Assembly: GCA_003282055.1 (NCBI GenBank)
Contig: QCAD01000026.1
Span: forward strand, 1-10,812
Source: Pelagibacteraceae bacterium AG-339-N18
Lineage (GTDB): Bacteria > Pseudomonadota > Alphaproteobacteria > Pelagibacterales > Pelagibacteraceae
Reading direction: 5' to 3'
DNA length: 10,812 bases
Part shown: positions 7,166 through 10,812 of the stretch, piece by piece
Position numbering within the stretch: position 1 is the stretch's first letter
Layout of the letters: every line of letters begins with the position of its first letter
Notes under the pieces: model-generated
The model's input: the letters and a program-made list of their open reading frames with translations, nothing else
Databases searched by the model: none
Told to the model about the DNA's origin: nothing
Position numbers and translations under genes: made by a program

Positions 7166-8294
7166 ATGGCGAAAAGAGATTATTATGATGTCCTCGGTGT
7201 TAATAAAAGTGCGTCACCAGAAGAATTAAAATCTGCTTATAGAAAACTTGCTGTAAAATATCATCCAGATAAAAATCCTAACGATAAAGTTGCAGAAGAC
7301 AAGTTTAAAGAAGCTAGTGAAGCCTACGGTATTCTTTCAGATAAATCTAAAAAAGAAAATTATGACAATTTCGGTCATGCTGCTTTTGAAAATGGAGGTG
7401 GTGGCCAAAGAGGTTTTGGAGGATTTAGTGGCGCAGATTTTTCTGATATTTTTGAGGATTTTTTTAGTGATTTTGGAGGTGGCAGAAGGAGCTCTAGAAA
7501 CAGAGGCTCTAGCAACAGAGGATCGGACTTAAGATATGATTTATCGATAACTTTGGAAGAAGCTTTTTTAGGTAAAAAACAAAATATTCAATTTTCTACT
7601 TCGGAAAAATGCAACACCTGCAAAGGTAATGGATCTAAGCCAGGGTCAAGTCCTGATAGATGTACATATTGTGGTGGCAATGGAAGAGTGAGAACTAATC
7701 AAGGTTTTTTTACTGTTCAACAGACATGTCCCCAATGTGCTGGGAGTGGAGAAGAAATAAATAATCCTTGTTCAGACTGTAGTGGACAAGGAAACACTCA
7801 AACCAGTAAAAAAGATATCCGTGACAATACCCAAAGGAGTAGATGATGGTACCAGAATTAGACTTGCTGGAAAGGGTGAGGCTGGGACCAGAGGTGGTGC
7901 GAGTGGAGATTTGTATCTATTCATAAACATTAAATCCCATGAATTATTTAAAAGATCAGATGTTAATTTATTTTTTGAGTTTCCAATCTCTATTGCTGAT
8001 GCTGCATTAGGCACAACAATAGAAATACCCACAATAGATGGAAAAAAAGCAAAAATAAAAATTCCAGATGGAACACAGGATGGGAAGCAATTTAGATTAA
8101 AAGGTAAAGGAATGCCTTTTATGCGCAAGGGTGATTTTGGTGATTTATATGTGCAAATTAAAACTGAAGTACCAGTGTCTCTTAATAGAGAGCAAAGATC
8201 TTTATTAGAAAAATTTAGAGAAATAGAAAATGAAAAATCTAATCCAAGTATTAAAAAATTTTTTCAAAAAGCCAAAGACTTTTGGAAAAATTAA
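7166..8294 (+). CDS. dnaJ: Chaperone DnaJ (Hsp40), reading frame interrupted by a +1 frameshift
   Basis: DnaJ delivers substrates to DnaK and stimulates its ATPase. The first frame (7166-7846) encodes the J domain with HPD at residues 33-35, a Gly/Phe-rich region (about 77-106) and all four zinc-finger motifs CxxCxGxG (starting at Cys149, 166, 188 and 202). It then runs into unrelated residues and stops at 7844-7846. The other frame, readable from about 7782, carries the missing remainder: [37 protein letters not shown], the second C-terminal beta domain (RLKGKGMP) and the dimerisation tail, ending at 8294. Removing one base restores a single 375-residue protein, the normal DnaJ length. As written, the gene would yield only a truncated protein without the C-terminal substrate-binding and dimerisation domains. 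A sequencing or assembly error is the simplest explanation; a real mutation or recoding is possible. Confidence 0.92.
7789..7813 (+). other. dnaJ: Frameshift site in dnaJ (probable one-base insertion)
   Basis: The two dnaJ frames must be joined somewhere between the last zinc-finger Gly (codon ending at 7792) and the Lys-Lys before ISVTIPKG. The run of six A at 7808-7813 is the most likely place. With five A the codons read Ser-Lys-Lys-Ile-Ser-Val in one frame, matching the family, with the usual eight residues between the last CxxCxGxG and the SV of the beta strand. An extra A earlier, near the GGAAAC at 7790-7795, would give the same length, so the exact base cannot be fixed from this sequence alone. 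Confidence 0.75.
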
Positions 8295-8360
8295 CATATA
8301 GTTTTAAATCAGAAAAAATATTTAAGTTGAATTAATTAATACCTAGTTTAAAAAATAATT

Positions 8361-9203
8361 ATGATAATTTGGATAGCATCTTATCCTAAGAGTGGAAATA
8401 CTTGGGTCAGATCTTTTATAACTGCCTATTATTTTTGCGAAAATGGAATTTTTGATATTGATAAATTAAATTTAATACAAGATTATCCAAATAAACAGTT
8501 TTTTAAAGAAACTGTAAAAAAGGGTGAAATTCACAAACATTGGAACTCTTCCCAAAAAGACATTTGTAATGAAAAAAAAGTAAAATTTTTAAAAACTCAT
8601 AATTCTTTAATTACTGCTTTCGGAAACAACTTCACAAAACCAGAATATTCATTAGGTGTAATACATGTTATAAGGGACCCAAGAAACATCATCACCTCAT
8701 TAAAAAATCACCACGATTTTGAAACCTATGAAAAAGCACTAGCATTTATGCAAGATGAAAATAAAGTATTAGAAGACTACCCGCATTTAAAGAATTATGC
8801 AAAAACAAACATAATTAATTCTTGGAGAATAAATTATCAATCTTGGATGAGTAACAAAAATTTTCGAAGGCTAACAATAAGATATGAAGATATGATCGAA
8901 AATCCACAACAAACTTTTGAGAAATTAGTGGTTTTTATCAATACTTTAATGAGATTTAAAGATGAAATAGATCGAAAAAAGCTCAACAATGCTTTAGAAA
9001 CAACAAATTTTAAAAGTCTTCAAGATATTGAAAATCAAGGAAAGTTTAGTGAAAATGTTTATTCTCTTAAAGATAATAGAAAAATAAAATTTTTTTATCA
9101 AGGACCAAAAAATGATTGGAAAAAAAATTTAGATAAGTCAATGATTAAGAAAATGAATGAATTTTACGTTAAAGATTTAAAATTTTTTAAATATGAAATC
9201 TAG
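8361..9203 (+). CDS. PAPS-dependent sulfotransferase family protein
   Basis: Members transfer a sulfonate group from PAPS (3'-phosphoadenylyl sulfate) to a hydroxyl or amine on a small molecule, lipid or glycan. The acceptor here is unknown. The 280 residues carry the 5'-phosphosulfate loop YPKSGNTW (8-15), KTHNSL (78-83), the 3'-phosphate-binding element RDPRN...S (Arg105, Ser113), IRYEDMIENP (173-182), and a C-terminal GPKNDWKKNL (248-257) that resembles the cytosolic-sulfotransferase GxxGDWKN motif. There is no signal peptide or membrane segment, so it is probably cytoplasmic. No Shine-Dalgarno or clear promoter is seen in the 66-bp gap after dnaJ. Its end overlaps dapB by 11 bp. It is the only accessory-looking gene in an otherwise housekeeping window. 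Its base composition looks like that of its neighbours, with no obvious sign of recent transfer. Confidence 0.85.
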   Translation: MIIWIASYPKSGNTWVRSFITAYYFCENGIFDIDKLNLIQDYPNKQFFKETVKKGEIHKHWNSSQKDICNEKKVKFLKTHNSLITAFGNNFTKPEYSLGVIHVIRDPRNIITSLKNHHDFETYEKALAFMQDENKVLEDYPHLKNYAKTNIINSWRINYQSWMSNKNFRRLTIRYEDMIENPQQTFEKLVVFINTLMRFKDEIDRKKLNNALETTNFKSLQDIENQGKFSENVYSLKDNRKIKFFYQGPKNDWKKNLDKSMIKKMNEFYVKDLKFFKYEI

Positions 9204-9978
9204 AAAAATAAAATTAACAATAACAGGATGTCTAGGCAGGATGGGGCAACAACTAATTAAATCTGCTAAGAAAGACAGGAGATTTAAAATAAATAGTATT
9301 ACTGAAAATATGATCCAAAAAAAAAAAATTTTAGGTATTTTTCCAAAATTAAATAATGCAGAAACATTTAAAAAAAGTGATGTAATTATTGATTTTAGTA
9401 TTCCGAAGTGTACTCTTGAAGTTCTTCAGATTGCAGTAAAACAAAGTAAGAGAGTGGTAATAGGTACAACCGGTTTCTCACAGAAAGAGGAAAATATAAT
9501 AAAAAAAATTTCAAAAAAAATTCCAATACTTAAAGCCGGTAATATGAGTCTTGGAATTAATCTTTTAATGTATTTGACAGAAATCACATCAAATTCTCTA
9601 AATAATAACTATTTAAGCAAAGTATTTGAGGCACACCATAAATTTAAAAAAGATCACCCATCTGGTACAGCTTTAATGCTAGGTCAAGGAATAGCAACTG
9701 GCAAAGATAAAAATTTTTATAAAATGATAGGTAAAAAATATTTAAATAAAAAAAATTTCCCTTATGGGAACAAAATTAATTTTAATTCAGTCAGAAGAGG
9801 AAATATAATTGGTGAACATGAAGTTTTGTTTTCTAGCGGCAAGGAAATAATCAAGTTAAATCATAAAGCATTTGACAGAGCACTTTATTCAGAAGGTGCT
9901 CTTACAGCAGCAAGTTGGTTGATGAGGCAAAAATCTGGATTATATTCTATGAGAGACTTGATGAACTTCAAACAATGA
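9193..9978 (+). CDS. dapB: 4-hydroxy-tetrahydrodipicolinate reductase DapB
   Basis: DapB reduces the DapA product with NAD(P)H to tetrahydrodipicolinate on the route to meso-diaminopimelate (peptidoglycan) and lysine. The 261 residues show the Rossmann glycine loop GCLGRMG (12-18), IDFS (66-69), GTTGF (91-95), GNMSLGIN (116-123; the family usually has APN or AAN before this Ser), the catalytic stretch EAHHKFKKDHPSGTA (146-160, with the HH pair and Lys152) and GEHEVLF (207-213). The region between residues 35 and 62 is shorter than in E. coli, so the protein is slightly compact. The start lies inside the sulfotransferase gene (11-bp overlap); the conserved KIKLTITG begins five codons later, so no shorter start is reasonable. 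The TGA stop overlaps the nth start as ATGA. Confidence 0.97.
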   Translation: MKSRKIKLTITGCLGRMGQQLIKSAKKDRRFKINSITENMIQKKKILGIFPKLNNAETFKKSDVIIDFSIPKCTLEVLQIAVKQSKRVVIGTTGFSQKEENIIKKISKKIPILKAGNMSLGINLLMYLTEITSNSLNNNYLSKVFEAHHKFKKDHPSGTALMLGQGIATGKDKNFYKMIGKKYLNKKNFPYGNKINFNSVRRGNIIGEHEVLFSSGKEIIKLNHKAFDRALYSEGALTAASWLMRQKSGLYSMRDLMNFKQ

Positions 9979-10631
9979 TGAATGACGTTCAAAGAGCAAA
10001 AATAGTATTTAAAATACTCAACAAAACATATCCTAAAATCAAAGTTCCTCTAAAAAGTAGAAATGTATTTACACTATTGATTTCTGTTCTTCTTTCGGCT
10101 CAATGTACAGATGTTAATGTAAATAATGTTACCAAAAATATTTATCCAAAATACTATAAACCTAAACATTTCGTAAAATTAGGACGAAAAAAAATTGAAA
10201 TACTTATAAAAAAAATTGGTATTTTTAGGGTCAAAGCAAAAAGCATATACAACCTATCAAAAATTATAGTTAAAGATTACAACAGCAGTGTTCCTAAAAC
10301 TTTTGAAGAACTAGAAAAACTTCCTGGTGTTGGTCATAAAACAGCTAGTGTAGTAATGTCTCAAGGTTTTGGTCATCCAGCTTTTCCTATTGATACTCAC
10401 ATTCATAGGCTTGCTCAAAGATGGGGGTTAACAAGTGGGAAAAATGTAGTTCAGACTGAATATGATCTAAAGAGATTGTTTCCAAAAAAACATTGGAACA
10501 AATTACATCTACAAATAATTTATTATGGTAGAGAATTTTGTAAAGCTAGAGATTGTTATGGATTAAGTTGTAAAATTTGTACTACTTGCTATCCTAAAAG
10601 AAAAAAACCATTTATTGCAAAAAAACCATAA
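9975..10631 (+). CDS. nth: Endonuclease III (DNA glycosylase/AP lyase)
   Basis: Nth removes oxidised pyrimidines from DNA and cleaves the resulting abasic site, in base-excision repair. Start at ATG 9975, which overlaps the dapB stop as ATGA, gives 218 residues (E. coli 211). A longer frame opens at 9915 inside dapB but adds unconserved residues. Seen here: LLSAQCTDVNVN (39-50), the helix-hairpin-helix LPGVGHKTA (116-124) with catalytic Lys122, and IDTHIHRL (139-146) with catalytic Asp140. The C-terminal cysteines are at 189, 194, 199, 202 and 205. The [4Fe-4S] pattern of E. coli (C-x6-C-x2-C-x5-C) would call for 189, 196, 199 and 205; residue 196 is Gly, so the second ligand would have to be Cys194 or Cys202. 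Cluster binding is thus plausible but not certain. It ends one base into the next gene. Confidence 0.95.
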   Translation: MMNDVQRAKIVFKILNKTYPKIKVPLKSRNVFTLLISVLLSAQCTDVNVNNVTKNIYPKYYKPKHFVKLGRKKIEILIKKIGIFRVKAKSIYNLSKIIVKDYNSSVPKTFEELEKLPGVGHKTASVVMSQGFGHPAFPIDTHIHRLAQRWGLTSGKNVVQTEYDLKRLFPKKHWNKLHLQIIYYGREFCKARDCYGLSCKICTTCYPKRKKPFIAKKP

Positions 10632-10812
10632 TGAAACTTTTAGGAATTGGAAATGCTATTGTTGATGTACTTTGTAAAGTAACAGATGAATTTTTAATAA
10701 AAAACTCACTCAAAAAAAGCACGATGAAATTAGTTCATGAGGCGGAATTTAAAAAATTACTTTCATCATTAAAAATAGAAGGAACTGTTTCGGGTGGATC
10801 AGTTGCTAATTC
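10631..10812 (+). CDS. PfkB-family carbohydrate/nucleoside kinase, 5' part
   Basis: Only the first 60 codons are in the window. The ATG at 10631-10633 overlaps the nth stop by one base (TAATG), so it is very probably translationally coupled and in the same operon. The start LLGIGNAIVDVLCKVTDEFL (3-22) and the later SGGSVANS (53-60) are the N-terminal substrate-binding motifs of the PfkB/ribokinase fold (G-N-x-x-x-D and S-G-G-S-x-x-N). The exact form resembles the adenosine-kinase-like branch common in alphaproteobacteria. The substrate cannot be decided from this fragment, because the anion-hole and catalytic motif DTxGAGD lies beyond the window. Confidence 0.88.
   Translation, partial: MKLLGIGNAIVDVLCKVTDEFLIKNSLKKSTMKLVHEAEFKKLLSSLKIEGTVSGGSVAN

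Noticed and set aside
7290..7532. An 80-codon plus-strand frame inside dnaJ.
   Set aside because: It lies in another frame over the J domain and G/F region, whose correct frame is clear. It is a compositional shadow.
7772..8128. A 118-codon antisense frame over the C-terminal half of dnaJ.
   Set aside because: It is opposite conserved DnaJ sequence and has no recognisable features or promoter.
7166..8294. Treating the two dnaJ halves as two separate genes, or as a programmed-frameshift system.
   Set aside because: The halves join seamlessly into one standard DnaJ. No stimulatory hairpin or known slippery context is apparent, so an indel is simpler.
8295..8360. A terminator or promoter between dnaJ and the sulfotransferase gene.
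   Set aside because: The 66-bp gap has only short A+T motifs such as the ATTAATTAAT palindrome at 8331-8340. There is no stable hairpin and no paired -35/-10 boxes.
9915..9974. A longer N-terminus for Nth beginning inside dapB.
   Set aside because: The extra 20 residues are the shifted reading of the conserved dapB C-terminus, and the ATGA overlap at 9975 is the natural start.

Overview
The window is about 10.8 kb of very A+T-rich, tightly packed chromosomal DNA. Genes are separated by 0-66 bases or overlap, and no stretch of 300 bases lacks a gene. All but one of the genes match well-known bacterial families, and the protein features (alphaproteobacterial-type DnaK/DnaJ, malic enzyme fused to a phosphotransacetylase-like domain, lysine/asparagine/isoleucine-rich proteins) suggest a streamlined marine alphaproteobacterium of the SAR11/Pelagibacterales type. 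That placement is an inference from composition and gene content. No rRNA, tRNA, CRISPR array, insertion sequence or phage gene was seen.

Layout, left to right. (1) The 3' part of a malic enzyme gene (maeB-like) enters from the left edge and ends at 1274. It abuts tail-to-tail a minus-strand pair: an 11-bp-overlapping rsmI (16S rRNA 2'-O-methyltransferase) and a dual-BON-domain lipoprotein resembling DolP/YraP. (2) Divergent from rsmI, across only 34 bp, is a periplasmic-binding-protein-fold protein of the penicillin-binding-protein-activator (LpoA/YraM) family. rsmI, lpoA and dolP also cluster in enterobacteria, so this block is a rearranged relic of a known envelope neighbourhood. (3) A minus-strand rdgB (XTP/dITP pyrophosphatase) overlaps the LpoA-like gene tail-to-tail and is divergent from grpE. 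(4) grpE-dnaK-dnaJ form the Hsp70 chaperone set. Sigma-32-like promoter candidates lie just upstream of grpE and, more weakly, of dnaK. The dnaJ reading frame is broken by one extra base just after the zinc-finger region. (5) A PAPS-type sulfotransferase, dapB (lysine/diaminopimelate synthesis), nth (endonuclease III) and the start of a PfkB-family sugar/nucleoside kinase follow on the plus strand with overlaps of 11, 4 and 1 bp, so they are probably one transcription unit.

Most of the content is housekeeping: central carbon metabolism, ribosome modification, envelope maintenance, nucleotide-pool sanitation, protein folding, cell-wall precursor/lysine synthesis and base-excision repair. No undescribed multi-gene system was found. 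The points most worth a second look are the dnaJ frameshift, the sulfotransferase sitting between dnaJ and dapB in a lineage known for defective sulfate assimilation, the displaced iron-sulfur cysteine in Nth, the compact sigma-32-like promoter at the rdgB/grpE divergence, and the stripped-down LpoA/DolP envelope module.
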